From Candidatus Woesearchaeota archaeon (GTDB taxonomy: Archaea > Nanobdellota > Nanobdellia > Woesearchaeales > WJIZ01), in assembly GCA_014729995.1 (NCBI GenBank), contig WJIZ01000001.1, positions 1 through 60,540 of the forward strand: a stretch of 60,540 nucleotides of DNA, in the 5' to 3' direction. Position 1 is the first letter of the stretch, and every line of letters starts with the position of its first letter. The notes under the pieces were generated by a model. It ran no database searches, had not been told where the DNA came from, and saw only the letters and a list, made by a program, of their open reading frames with translations. Made by a program: the position numbers and the translations under genes. Of the stretch, positions 8,128 through 17,800 are shown piece by piece.

Positions 8128-8196
8128 ATGCCATATGAAGCTGAAATGGAAGATTTTCTGGTTTTTGAGAGCGTAAAGGCTAAAAAGTCCAGCTAG
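8128..8196 (+). CDS. Possible 22-aa small protein
   Basis: ATG...TAG encoding MPYEAEMEDFLVFESVKAKKSS. It is preceded by a GGGGGG Shine-Dalgarno-like run (8115-8120) at good spacing and by a very AT-rich stretch with ATAATTTATATAATA promoter-like sequence. The strong ribosome site is unusual in this window, where it otherwise marks the exported proteins. No family is recognised. It could be a leader peptide for the GTPase gene 45 nt downstream. Expression is unproven. Confidence 0.3.
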   Translation: MPYEAEMEDFLVFESVKAKKSS

Positions 8197-8240
8197 ACAA
8201 GTTCAATATATTTAAATAGCGGCTTTGTTTCTTTCTATTT

Positions 8241-9194
8241 ATGAACTTCCAATCTATATCTCCAATAGAGAATTACCAATTTTATCTTGACCTTGCTTTC
8301 AGGAGGGCGAGGGAGAAAGGCAAACAGCTCAGGTCTAAGAAGCTCAAGGGCGGAAGCCTGGAGAAATCGAAGCATATAGAGCTAATGAAGATGCAGGTGA
8401 TTGCGGACACTATTTCTTCAAGGATGCAGAAGATAATCTTTTCTTTTCCCAACCTAGACGAGCTTGATGAGTTTTACAGGCGGCTGCTCAAGCTAAGCCT
8501 GGATTACAGGCAGCTTAAGAAAAGCTTAGGGGCTGTTGATTGGCTCAGGAAAAGGGCATTTAACATGCTGAAGATATACAGGAGCAAGCTGGATAAGAAC
8601 AGACAGTTCAGCAGGATCAATGCCATCAAGAGGGAATTCTTAGGCAGGATATCCTCAATGGTAAGGCAGGTTAAGGATGAGCTTGATTTTCTTGAAAATG
8701 CAAGGAAAATCATGAAAGGGTTTCCGACAATAAAAACATCCCTTAAGACAGCTGCCATTGCAGGCTTTCCCAATGTCGGGAAAACAACCCTGCTTTATAA
8801 GCTGAGCGGGTCCAAAGCTGATATCAAGTCATATCCGTTTACGACCAAAGGAATTAATGTAGCTTATATCGGCACGGGAAAACAAAGGATACAGCTGCTT
8901 GATACACCGGGCACCCTGGACAGGTTTGAGAAAATGAACAATATAGAGAAAACAGCTTATCTGGCTATAAAATATTGTGCGGACATTATCGTGTATGTTT
9001 TTGACCTGACTGAAGAATATCCCATAGGCAAGCAGGCCAAGCTATATGAGAAGCTGAAAAGAGATTTTGATGAAGATATCCTTGTTTATTTCAGCAAATC
9101 CGATATTATAGGTGATTTTGGGGATTTCAAAAAGAAGTACAGGGGCTATGATAATTCTTATAAGCTAAGGCAAGAACTGCTTGACAGGCTATGA
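8241..9194 (+). CDS. NOG1-type ribosome-associated GTPase
   Basis: A 317-aa protein. The first ~165 residues are the helical NOG1 domain (LDLAFRRAREKGKQ...). A G domain follows with G1 AGFPNVGKTTLL, G2 SYPFTTKGINV and G3 LLDTPGTLDR. The usual NKxD G4 motif is replaced by FSKSDI, with the Asp kept. NOG1 proteins act in large-subunit assembly. An AT-rich TATTTAAATA motif precedes the ATG at leaderless spacing. The end overlaps the convergent L10e gene by 6 nt. Confidence 0.9.
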   Translation: MNFQSISPIENYQFYLDLAFRRAREKGKQLRSKKLKGGSLEKSKHIELMKMQVIADTISSRMQKIIFSFPNLDELDEFYRRLLKLSLDYRQLKKSLGAVDWLRKRAFNMLKIYRSKLDKNRQFSRINAIKREFLGRISSMVRQVKDELDFLENARKIMKGFPTIKTSLKTAAIAGFPNVGKTTLLYKLSGSKADIKSYPFTTKGINVAYIGTGKQRIQLLDTPGTLDRFEKMNNIEKTAYLAIKYCADIIVYVFDLTEEYPIGKQAKLYEKLKRDFDEDILVYFSKSDIIGDFGDFKKKYRGYDNSYKLRQELLDRL

Positions 9195-9716
9195 TTTCTG
9201 CATGATATCTATGGAACAACTGCACGGAATTTTATAGGAAGCCCTTTTAAGCGCTTTTTTTGCAAGGCCAAGGTTTTTCCTGTCTACTTTTATCTCCATT
9301 ATCGGCTCTCCTTTTTTGTAGCGTGCTGCCTGGCCTATCGGCTTTCCGAAAGATTTTTTCATGCCGGTAGAAAAACGGTCAGCTCCTGCTCCTGAAGCAA
9401 TAGGATTGTTTCTCAGGATGTGATAAGGAAACTTGTTCATCCTCAGGAAATAACCCGCGGTGCCTATCTCTTTTTCCAGCAGCCTGTTTGCGGTCAGCCT
9501 TGCGCTTTCAATGGAATTGTCCCTTAGCTGCAGGTTATTGTTGCAAAGAAGCATGAGATCGTACTGGAAATCCTCTTTTTTGGGATTGCCCATCACGAAC
9601 TTTGTGATCCTGGTATTATAATTAGTCTTAATGAATGATTTTTTCTTGAATTTAGATACTCTTGTATAAGGCCTTTCAAGCCTTCTATATGATACTCCTT
9701 TCCTTAGCCTTGCCAT
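9189..9716 (-). CDS. rpl10e: Ribosomal protein L10e (uL16)
   Basis: A 175-aa protein beginning MARLRKGVSYRRLERPYTRVSK, with the central GADRFSTGMKKSFGKPIGQAARYKKG block that reaches toward the peptidyl transferase and A-site region. This is the archaeal and eukaryotic L10e form of L16. Length is normal. A TATA box lies ~25 nt upstream of the ATG. It is convergent with NOG1, itself a large-subunit assembly factor. Confidence 0.96.
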   Translation of the reverse strand: MARLRKGVSYRRLERPYTRVSKFKKKSFIKTNYNTRITKFVMGNPKKEDFQYDLMLLCNNNLQLRDNSIESARLTANRLLEKEIGTAGYFLRMNKFPYHILRNNPIASGAGADRFSTGMKKSFGKPIGQAARYKKGEPIMEIKVDRKNLGLAKKALKRASYKIPCSCSIDIMQKS

Positions 9717-9736
9717 GGCCTCTAGGAGTTATAATG

Positions 9737-9748
9737 CTTTTTTAAAGG
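9737..9748 (-). promoter_or_regulatory. TATA box for L10e
   Basis: Minus-strand CCTTTAAAAAAG about 26 nt before the ATG at 9716. Confidence 0.5.
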
Positions 9749-9788
9749 TTTCTGTTAACTTGGGTTTTTCTAATAAATACTATTCTGC

Positions 9789-9854
9789 TGGTCAAACCGC
9801 TATACTTCATATAGGAACTTGGCCAGCTACGGCCGGTCATGCAATGGTTTACCA
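9789..9854. ncRNA. Candidate structured RNA, three-way junction
   Basis: Non-coding in all frames. TGGTcAAACC (9789-9798) pairs with GGTTTACCA (9846-9854), giving nine pairs with a single bulged base. Inside lie CTATA/TATAG (9800-9814) and GGCC/GGCC (9821-9834) hairpins. No H/ACA or C/D boxes were found. On the minus strand it would be a 3' untranslated region of the exchanger or a small RNA transcribed from an AATATTTAA box near 9895. Which strand is transcribed is unknown. Confidence 0.3.
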
Positions 9855-9904
9855 AAGAAAATAAACTGCAAATCATGCACAGGCGCATTTATCAGAAAAC
9901 CATG

Positions 9905-10867
9905 TTAAATATTGGCCAGAATAAGGTATGCTATATATGATACATATCCAAGGAAAAGAACAGCCCCATAGCCGCGCTTAATTTTCTTGGACTTTGCAGC
10001 AAATAGCGTGAAGAGCAATGCAAAGCCTATCATCACCATGGCATCCATGTAGACTAGCTTTGCATCAAAATCTATTCTTCTTATCAGCCCAACTATCCCC
10101 AGCACCCATCCTATGTTGAATATGTTGCTTCCCACTATATTTCCTACTGCTATTTGTGCCTTGTGCCTGAATGCAGCAACAACAGATGTGAATAATTCTG
10201 GCATGGATGTGCCGATGGATACAATGGTAAGCCCTATCAGAAGCTCACTTATCCCAAAGAATCTAGCTATAGAGGAGCTTGAATCAACGAAGAAATTTCC
10301 CCCAAAATAAAGCATTATGCTTCCCAGCAGAACGATAGTTATATTTTTCCACATTGGATTTTTGTTTTTGGGCTTTGCCGGCTTATTTTTTATTCCTGCT
10401 GACTTGAATACATAGTAGAGAAAGACTGCGAAGCAGAGAAGGAATATGCCTGCACCGAACCATCCAATATAGAACTTATTTTCCCTGAAAATGTAGTTCT
10501 TGTTAGACAGTATTGGGAAAAGGAAGGTAAGGATTATCATTATGGGCAGCTCGTAAGTCAGTGTCTTTTTTTTGACTGCCAGCGGATAAACCATGGCCGC
10601 CAGCCCCACGATCAGGCCTATGTTCGCTATATTGCTGCCTATTATATTTCCTATGCTGATGCCTGCTTTATCTGTCAGTATTGCATACAGGCTGACGACC
10701 AGCTCCGGCAGTGATGTGCCGAAAGCCACAATAGTCAGGCCTATGTAAATAGGCGGCACTTTAAAGAAAGATGCAATATCAGAAGCTCCGTCCACGAGCC
10801 AGTTTGCGCCCTTCCATAAGAGAAGGCCGCCAAAGATTAGCAATATTACTGCAATGATGATTGCCAT
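9905..10867 (-). CDS. Ca2+/Na+ exchanger family membrane protein
   Basis: A 320-aa integral membrane protein with ten or so hydrophobic segments in two homologous halves. Each half carries an alpha-repeat: GTSLPELVVSLYA...GNIIGSNIANIG in the first and GTSMPELFTSVVA...GNIVGSNIFNIG in the second. These are the ion-binding signatures of the CaCA superfamily (YrbG/NCX_Mj type). A short polar loop (residues ~155-170) separates the halves. It is expected to exchange Ca2+ for Na+ or H+ across the cell membrane. Length is typical. It has no obvious operon partner. Confidence 0.93.
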   Translation of the reverse strand: MAIIIAVILLIFGGLLLWKGANWLVDGASDIASFFKVPPIYIGLTIVAFGTSLPELVVSLYAILTDKAGISIGNIIGSNIANIGLIVGLAAMVYPLAVKKKTLTYELPIMIILTFLFPILSNKNYIFRENKFYIGWFGAGIFLLCFAVFLYYVFKSAGIKNKPAKPKNKNPMWKNITIVLLGSIMLYFGGNFFVDSSSSIARFFGISELLIGLTIVSIGTSMPELFTSVVAAFRHKAQIAVGNIVGSNIFNIGWVLGIVGLIRRIDFDAKLVYMDAMVMIGFALLFTLFAAKSKKIKRGYGAVLFLGYVSYIAYLILANI

Positions 10868-10976
10868 ACCATAGTTTTAGGATTTATGTTTATAAATTTT
10901 GTTAAAGAGCTTAATCAAGTTCACTTCAGGAGAGGCAATAAGAAAATAAAATAGAATTTAAGAAAATAAAATGCAA

Positions 10977-12623
10977 TTACATTTCTCCCATTCCCGGAGG
11001 CATTCCTCCGCCCGGCATATTAGGGGGCATTCCTCCGCCTTTCTCACTGCCGCCTGCAATGACGTCATCAATTCTAAGAATCATCACAGCCACTTCGGCA
11101 GCAGAGCTTACTGCCTGTGTCTTTATTTTCAAAGGTTCTATCACTCCGCTTTTCCATGCGTCCATAGGCTTGCCTGTGAACACATTTATTCCGGACCACT
11201 TGTTGCCCTTGTCATGCTGCGCCTTTAGTTCTGTAAGCACGTCTATGGGATCAAGGCCGGCGTTTTCTGCCAGTGTTCTCGGTATGATGTCCATGGAATC
11301 TGCAAAGGCCTGCACGGCAAGCTGCTCTCTTCCTGACAAAGACTGCGCAAATTTGCCCAGCCCCTTGGACAGCTCCATCTCGGGAGCGCCTGCTCCTGCC
11401 ACTACTTTGCCGACCGTCAGAGCTGAAGACACATCCCCGATGGAATCTTCCATTGCACGCTTGACCTCGTCAACAACGTGCTCTGTGCCGCCCCTGATAA
11501 GTATGGTAACAGACTTGGGATTTTTGCAGTCTTTTACATATGTCATGTCTTCATCCCCTACTTTTGCCTGTTCTACCTTTCCTGCTTTTCCGAGATCTTT
11601 AGGTGTTAATTCCTTTATGCTGGAGACTATCTTTGCTCCAGTTGCCCTTGCCAGAGCTTCCATGTCTGATTTTTTTGCCCTCCTTACAGCGTAGATTCCT
11701 TTCTGCACGAGGTAATGCTGGGCTATGTCATCGATCCCTTTCTGGCATATGAGAACGTTAGCCCCTGATGCTGCAATCTTATCTACTTTTGACCTAATCA
11801 TGTTCTCTTCCTGGTCGAGGAAAGCCTGCATCTGGTTGGGGTCAGTAATCTGGATTTTTGCATCTATCTCGGTATTCTTTATTTCCACTGCAGCATCTAT
11901 TAATGCTATCTTCGCGTTTTCGACATATTTGGGCATTGAAGAGTGCACCCTTTCCTTATCCAAAACAACGCCCCCAATCAGCTCAGAATCTTCTACTGAG
12001 CCGCCGACTTTCTTTTCGAGCTTTATACTGTCTGCATCTATTGAGAGGCCATCTTCGCTCTTTTCTATCACAGACTTCAAGGCACTGACTGTCAGCTGAG
12101 CTAATTTTTCTTTTGCGTTTTCGGCGCCTTTTCCGGTCATTGCTGTCATGGCAATTTTTCTTAGGGTTGTTTCGTCCTTTTCGGTGACAGGCTCTGTAAT
12201 CTTATTTAGGATTTCCTGCGCTTTTGCTTCAGCCAGCCTGTACCCCTTTGCTATGACAGTGGGGTGGACTTCCTTTTCTATAAGGTCTTCTGCGTTTTTC
12301 AGAAGCTCGCCGGCAAGAACCACAGCTGTTGTCGTGCCGTCGCCTATCTCGTCTTCCTGGGTTTTAGCAATTTCCACCATCATCTTTGCTGCCGGATGCT
12401 CTATCTGCATCTCCTCGAGTATTGTGACGCCGTCGTTCGTGACTATGACATCACCCATGGAATCCACGATCATCTTGTCCATTCCCTTGGGGCCGAGAGT
12501 TGTCCTTATGGTTTCTGCAACAAGCTTAGCAGCAGCTATGTTGTTTTTTTGTGCACTCCTGCCTGTCGTCCTTTGAGTGCCTTCTGGCAGTATAAATATT
12601 GGCTGTACCTGATTATTTGACAT
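10977..12623 (-). CDS. Thermosome subunit (group II chaperonin)
   Basis: A 548-aa chaperonin subunit. The equatorial ATP site shows [24 protein letters not shown] and [17 protein letters not shown]. The intermediate domain has [10 protein letters not shown] and the C-terminal half has [14 protein letters not shown]. The tail is the Gly/Met-rich [19 protein letters not shown] that lines the cavity. It assembles into double eight- or nine-fold rings with a built-in lid. Unlike many genes here it has a long leader and a GGAGGT ribosome-binding site. Confidence 0.98.
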   Translation of the reverse strand: MSNNQVQPIFILPEGTQRTTGRSAQKNNIAAAKLVAETIRTTLGPKGMDKMIVDSMGDVIVTNDGVTILEEMQIEHPAAKMMVEIAKTQEDEIGDGTTTAVVLAGELLKNAEDLIEKEVHPTVIAKGYRLAEAKAQEILNKITEPVTEKDETTLRKIAMTAMTGKGAENAKEKLAQLTVSALKSVIEKSEDGLSIDADSIKLEKKVGGSVEDSELIGGVVLDKERVHSSMPKYVENAKIALIDAAVEIKNTEIDAKIQITDPNQMQAFLDQEENMIRSKVDKIAASGANVLICQKGIDDIAQHYLVQKGIYAVRRAKKSDMEALARATGAKIVSSIKELTPKDLGKAGKVEQAKVGDEDMTYVKDCKNPKSVTILIRGGTEHVVDEVKRAMEDSIGDVSSALTVGKVVAGAGAPEMELSKGLGKFAQSLSGREQLAVQAFADSMDIIPRTLAENAGLDPIDVLTELKAQHDKGNKWSGINVFTGKPMDAWKSGVIEPLKIKTQAVSSAAEVAVMILRIDDVIAGGSEKGGGMPPNMPGGGMPPGMGEM

Positions 12624-12631
12624 TTTTATCT

Positions 12632-12693
12632 TACCTCCATATTGTTATTAAACCTAATCAGTGAAAAAGGTGAGTTGGTTTTAATTTAAAAAT
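12632..12693 (-). promoter_or_regulatory. Thermosome TATA box and Shine-Dalgarno
   Basis: GGAGGT (12632-12637, minus strand) lies 8 nt before the ATG at 12623. A TTTTTAAATTAA box lies at 12682-12693. The implied leader is ~35 nt, so translation starts through a Shine-Dalgarno site. Confidence 0.55.
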
Positions 12694-12809
12694 CTTATGG
12701 GTGTAAATTTCATATCTGCTATTGCGCCTTAAAGCAGCGTTTGCATAATATGACAAAAATACTTAAAAACAATAAACCTTAAATATTCTTAAGATAATTT
12801 GATGCTAAA

Positions 12810-13802
12810 ATGGATGATGAGCATAAAATTACCGAGCTTGCCAATACTCTCTTTTCAAAAGGGCTGGCTGCTTCTATGTGGGATGCCAGGAACAAGGCTA
12901 AAGACATACTGGGGCTGAGCAGCGCTAAAATAGAGCAGACAAAGCAAGTGGAAACAAAGGAAGAATCTGCTGTAGATAATATAATGAAAGATGCGGGCAT
13001 AAGAATAGATAACGTGAAAAAGGTTGAGGATGAAGAGATAGCGAGAATAGGGCAGGAGTTTAAGGAATCCGTCAGCGAGCAGCCGGCCAGCTCTGTTCTG
13101 GATGAGCAGGAAGATGCCCATGAAAAAGGGGCAGCCCCATTAGAAAATGCTGCTCCTAGGTTCCAGAGTGATGATGCGGCAGTTGCCGGGCAGGAAAGGG
13201 AGCGGGAGACAGCCACGGGAATCCCTGAAGATAATGCGCATGGCTTAAGCCAGCAGAGCGAGTCTTTTGACATGGATTTTGATTCCACGCAGGAAATTGA
13301 TTCCAGGCAGCAAGCAGCTGCGAAAGAACAGCCAGCTGAAACAGAAAGTGCTTCTGAAGCAGGCATTCGAGAGCCTGTTTCACAGGTATTTGAGCAGAAG
13401 GAAATTAAAACAGGGCAGCCGGAGCAAACTGAAGCAGGTTATACAGACAAAGCAGAGAATATAAACACAGAGAATATAAACACAGAGAATATAAATAACG
13501 GGGATATGGTTGGTGATGATATGGCTGACACCGAAACTGCGATTTCGGAAACTGACGAATCTTTTGAAAAGCGTGACAGTGAAGCGCAGGATTCGGAAAG
13601 GGAGGAAGAGCCTGTGCAGGCAGAAAACCAGAATAATGCCACGGCAGATGAAGATAAAAAACCTGAAAATGCTGAGGATGAAGGGGATTACATTTATTTC
13701 GGAGGCGGTTCTAACGAAGAAGACGATGGAATGAAAAAACCTGATGAAAATGTTTTCTCTGATGTGGACAGGGAAAATAATGAAAATCGGGATTATGTTT
13801 AA
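12810..13802 (+). CDS. Acidic, mostly disordered protein of unknown function
   Basis: A 330-aa protein. Only the first ~40 residues look folded: a helical segment (HKITELANTLFSKGLAASMWDARNKAKDIL) that I have no family name for. From ~45 on it is dominated by Glu, Asp, Gln, Ala and Ser with no hydrophobic core. It contains the triplicated pentapeptide ENINT and ends in a YIYFGGG-containing acidic tail. There is no signal peptide or membrane segment, so it is probably cytoplasmic. It is divergent from the thermosome. A TTAAATATTCTTAAG box lies upstream. Confidence 0.6.
   Translation: MDDEHKITELANTLFSKGLAASMWDARNKAKDILGLSSAKIEQTKQVETKEESAVDNIMKDAGIRIDNVKKVEDEEIARIGQEFKESVSEQPASSVLDEQEDAHEKGAAPLENAAPRFQSDDAAVAGQERERETATGIPEDNAHGLSQQSESFDMDFDSTQEIDSRQQAAAKEQPAETESASEAGIREPVSQVFEQKEIKTGQPEQTEAGYTDKAENINTENINTENINNGDMVGDDMADTETAISETDESFEKRDSEAQDSEREEEPVQAENQNNATADEDKKPENAEDEGDYIYFGGGSNEEDDGMKKPDENVFSDVDRENNENRDYV
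13455..13494 (+). repeat. 15-bp tandem repeat inside the acidic protein gene
   Basis: GAGAATATAAACACA occurs twice in full and a third time in part, encoding ENINT ENINT ENINN. It is in frame and identical at DNA level, which suggests recent slippage. Confidence 0.85.
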
Positions 13803-13877
13803 TTCCTTTTAAATAACAACAAATTTTATAAATACTGCCTGATTATTGATTTATATATATCCAATTAGGGGGGTAAA

Positions 13878-14828
13878 ATGAAGAACTATGTATTAATAAC
13901 TGGGCTTTTATTTCTAATATTTCTAATACCTATTGTCTTATCTGAATCACCACCTGCAATACCTATGGAGGTATGGGGTGATGCTATTGTGGGAGGAACT
14001 CCTGTCGCGGATGGTCTGCCGGTTACTGCGATGGTAAATAATGTAGATTATGCACAGGCTTCTTCTACTGCAAACGGGATGTATGATGTAATTCTAGTTA
14101 ATGGTGACAGGCCTTTGACTTATAATGATGACCCTAATTGTGCTGCTCATTGGGCAGCAGGAGAAGCATGCGTTCCCTGTACTCCAGGCTACGGCCCTGC
14201 CCATCCCGGGAATGAGAATGATTACTGCATTGAGGGGCCGCAGAACGGCAGTGTTGTGAATATCCTAATTAATAATTCTCCAACTATCCCTGTTTTTATC
14301 TGGAACGAAGGAAGTGTTGCAAAGCAAAAGCTAATTGTGGCAACAGGCGGGATAATAAATTTCCTGATAGACCTTGTTCCGGGTTGGAACCTTATCAGCA
14401 TACCTGTGCTGCCTGTAGATACTTCCATTACTTCGATTATGAAGGGCTGCAACTACAACAGAATCTGGGAATTCCAGGCTGACCAAAGCTGGAAATCCAC
14501 TGATACAGGATTGGCAGGGATGGACATTGGGCACGGATACTGGATTGACAGGGTCGGCTTGCCAGGAAACTGCCAGATAAACGTTTCGGGGACTTTGCCT
14601 GTTTCAACGACTGTGGGTATTGATTCCCCATGGACATTAGTAGGCTACCCTTCTTTGACAGCAGAGCAGATTACTAATCTTGTTCCGGGAGGAATATATA
14701 ACAGAATCTGGGAATTCCAGGCTGACCAAAGCTGGAAATCCACTGATACAGGATTGACAACAATGGAGCCGGGAAAAGGCTATTGGATTCATAGTTCAGC
14801 GCCAGGATCTTATAATGTAACGAATTGA
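13878..14828 (+). CDS. Exported protein with GWNL-GYW modules
   Basis: A 316-aa protein with a signal peptide (MKNYVLITGLLFLIFLIPIVLS). Residues ~30-170 form a beta-rich domain opening with VWGDAIVGGTPVADGLPVTAMVNN, like domains of other archaeal surface proteins. Two modules follow, each starting GWNLISIPV- or PWTLVGYP-like and ending GHGYWI or GKGYWI. They share an identical NRIWEFQADQSWKSTDTGL stretch. The start has a GGGGGG Shine-Dalgarno run and a TATA-like box at ~13826. It is the first gene of a same-strand set of exported proteins reaching 21748. Function is not known; a cell-surface role is inferred. Confidence 0.75.
   Translation: MKNYVLITGLLFLIFLIPIVLSESPPAIPMEVWGDAIVGGTPVADGLPVTAMVNNVDYAQASSTANGMYDVILVNGDRPLTYNDDPNCAAHWAAGEACVPCTPGYGPAHPGNENDYCIEGPQNGSVVNILINNSPTIPVFIWNEGSVAKQKLIVATGGIINFLIDLVPGWNLISIPVLPVDTSITSIMKGCNYNRIWEFQADQSWKSTDTGLAGMDIGHGYWIDRVGLPGNCQINVSGTLPVSTTVGIDSPWTLVGYPSLTAEQITNLVPGGIYNRIWEFQADQSWKSTDTGLTTMEPGKGYWIHSSAPGSYNVTN
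14457..14756 (+). repeat. Direct 57-bp identical repeat pair
   Basis: Positions 14457-14513 and 14700-14756 are identical, 243 bp (81 codons) apart. They encode the shared core of the two GWNL-GYW modules. The flanking parts of the modules have diverged, so the identity points to gene conversion or recent duplication. Confidence 0.9.
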
Positions 14829-14837
14829 GGGGGAAAA

Positions 14838-17800
14838 ATGAAGAAAATATCATTTATTTTATTGGGTTTGATTTGCCTGTTTCCATTTTCATCAGCTGCT
14901 GATGTGAGCGCAAGGCTGACAGTGGGCTGGGTTAATGTCTTTAATACCCTGCATACAGGTGTAGCATGCATAGAAAATACTGACAGATTCGGGCCATTTG
15001 ACAATATCATACTGGAGTACACTTATGATGACCATTCCGGCAGCCCGCCTTCACCGACCAGCCTTAACATGGCTGATCTGGGAGGGAATATATATTGCGC
15101 AGACCTGCAGCCGCAATATTGGGATGCAGCGTCTCCTGCCGATACTCTAGCCAGCGCCAAGATTACTGTAAAGAGCGGGGCAGATATCACGTTCCAGGAT
15201 AACCCATGGCAGACTGATGTTCCTACAGCTGTAGATGACAGCAATCATATATTCCATGACATGAGGCCCAAAAAGATAATAGTTAATGAGTTTGAGGCAA
15301 ATCCCGCAGGAACTGATTCAGGAAACGAGTGGATTGAATTATATAACCCCAACAATGAGGAAGTGGATATCAGCGGCTGGACACTTACTGATTCGGGCAG
15401 TGATGTGTACACAGCTGCTGCAGCAACCAAGATGGCTGCGAATTCTTACCTTGTAATTGATACAGGCCTGAGCATTGTAAATAATAATGAGGAAATAATA
15501 CTTGCCGATTCAGCAGGAGCTGAGATTGACAGGACAGCAATAAAATCCGACAGCTCTAATGACGGCAGGAGCTGGTCAAGGCTGCCTGATGCTACAGATA
15601 CTGACTCAGATACTGACTGGACATTTCAAACCGCTACAAAGGGATGGAGCAACAATGATAAGGATAATGACGGCTATGAGGATGCAAGCCTCCCTGTTAA
15701 CGGGAATGACTGTGATGACAGCGATGCTGCAGTTAACCCGGGAGCAGCAGAGGTTTGCGATAATGGACTGGATGATGATTGTGACGGCAATGTCGACTGT
15801 GCAGACGATGACTGCGATGGCTTAACAGGCAGCGGGGGGATTATCTGCTGCCAGTCTTCTGCAAGTTGCAGTTCACTTGATGCTGCCTGTGCTGCCGGAA
15901 CATGCAACCTTGGAACGAATGTGTGTGAACAGACATTACATCCAATTACTACAGAATGCAGAGCCTCTGCCGGAGTGTGTGATGCTGCTGAATACTGTAC
16001 TGGTTCATCTCCAAGCTGCCCTGCTGATTCAGTAGAGCCTTCGACTACAGAATGCAGAGCCTCTGCCGGAGTGTGTGATGCTGCTGAATATTGTGACGGC
16101 AGCTCTGTTGACTGCCCTGCTGACTCATTTGAGCCTGCTTCGAAAGAATGCAGGCCTTCAGCTGACGTATGCGATACTGCTGAATTCTGCAGCGGAGCAA
16201 GTGCATTATGCCCTGCTGATGTTTTTGAGCCTTCATCTGCCATTTGCAGGCCTTCAGCCGGTGCTTGTGACTTGGCTGAGAGCTGTACTGGTTCATCTCC
16301 AAGCTGCCCTTCTGATGCAAAATCAACTGCTGTCTGCCGAGCAGCAACTGATAGCTGTGATTTAGCAGAGAGCTGCGACGGGGTTAATGATGACTGCCCT
16401 GCTGATAATAAAGCGCCTGCAGGAACATCCTGCGGCCTTGCACGGGACTGCCCTGATGATACATGCAACGGCCTGTTTGGCGAGTTCTATCCTGTGGACG
16501 GGCATGACAGTTGTGACGGTTTTGGAACTTGTATACAATATTCCTGTCAAATTACTGCCTCATACTGTGCTGATAATGACCCTAATGACGGCATAAATTC
16601 ACTGCAATGCGGCGCAAAATGCGACCAGGATTCTGATTGTTTTGCCAATGAGGTATGTGATACTGTTTCATGCCAATGTGTTGAATCCCAGTGCATAGGC
16701 AAGGCAGACGGCACTGCTTGTGATAACGGGCTTTACTGCGATGGTGCTGATGAATGCCAGAACGAGCAATGCATTACTGCAGGGAATGCAATTGACTGCT
16801 CGGGAAATGACCTATCTGCGATTAGCACATGCGATAATGTCCCGGATGACAATCCATTCACGTTTGACTTTTACGGCGGCTTCACTTCACAATGCGACGA
16901 AGCAACAGACAGCTGCACAACAGGCAAGGTTACATTGACCCATAACTGTGACATCAGCCAGTGCGGCGCAGAATGTGAAACCAATGCCGGCTGTTCCCCT
17001 ACAGACTGTGACAGCAATGACGGATGTGTTGCAGGGACGTACAGGGATTACCATGATGAGCCCAATGCCTGCACAGCGAGCTGTGCCTGTGAAACAAATG
17101 CATGCAATACTTATGACAATGTTATAACTGATGCTGACGGCGATACTTATGATACTGAGTGTGACGGGGACTGCGACGACGGCAATGCCAATGTGAATCC
17201 AGGAGCAGCTGAGGACTGTTCAAACAATATAGATGATGACTGCGACGGCCATATTGACGGCGCTGATCCTGACTGCTTTGCGTGCACTTCAGATAATGAC
17301 TGTGCAAACCTGGATGACCAGTGCAATGACGGAAGATGCGACTTAAACAGCCATACATGCTATAAGGATCCGAAGAGCGTCGGAACATCCTGTGATGACG
17401 GGCTGTACTGTACTGTGAATGACGAATGCTCTTCAGGAAAATGCACAGGCGCAGCCCGGGACTGCTCGGGAAATGACCTATCTGCGATTAGCACATGCGA
17501 TAATGTCCCGGATGACAATCCATTCACGTTTGACTTTTACGGCGGCTTCACTTCACAATGCGACGAAGCAACAGACAGCTGCACAACAGGAAAGGTTACA
17601 TTGACCCATAACTGTGACATCAGCCAGTGCGGCGCAGAATGTGAAACCAATGCCGGCTGTTCCCCTACAGACTGTGACAGCAATGACGGCTGCTACAGCG
17701 GTATATACAGGGATTACCATGATGTGGATAATGCGTGCAGCTCATGCTCATGCGAACAGAATTCATGCACTGTGTATGATGAAGATACAAATGACCCGAG

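Noticed and set aside
15674-16468. 264-aa reverse-strand ORF over the Cys-rich repeats
   Set aside because: It is a shadow of the repetitive plus-strand coding sequence, with low-complexity Ser/Gln/Ala content, no start signal, and the opposite frame has clear domains.
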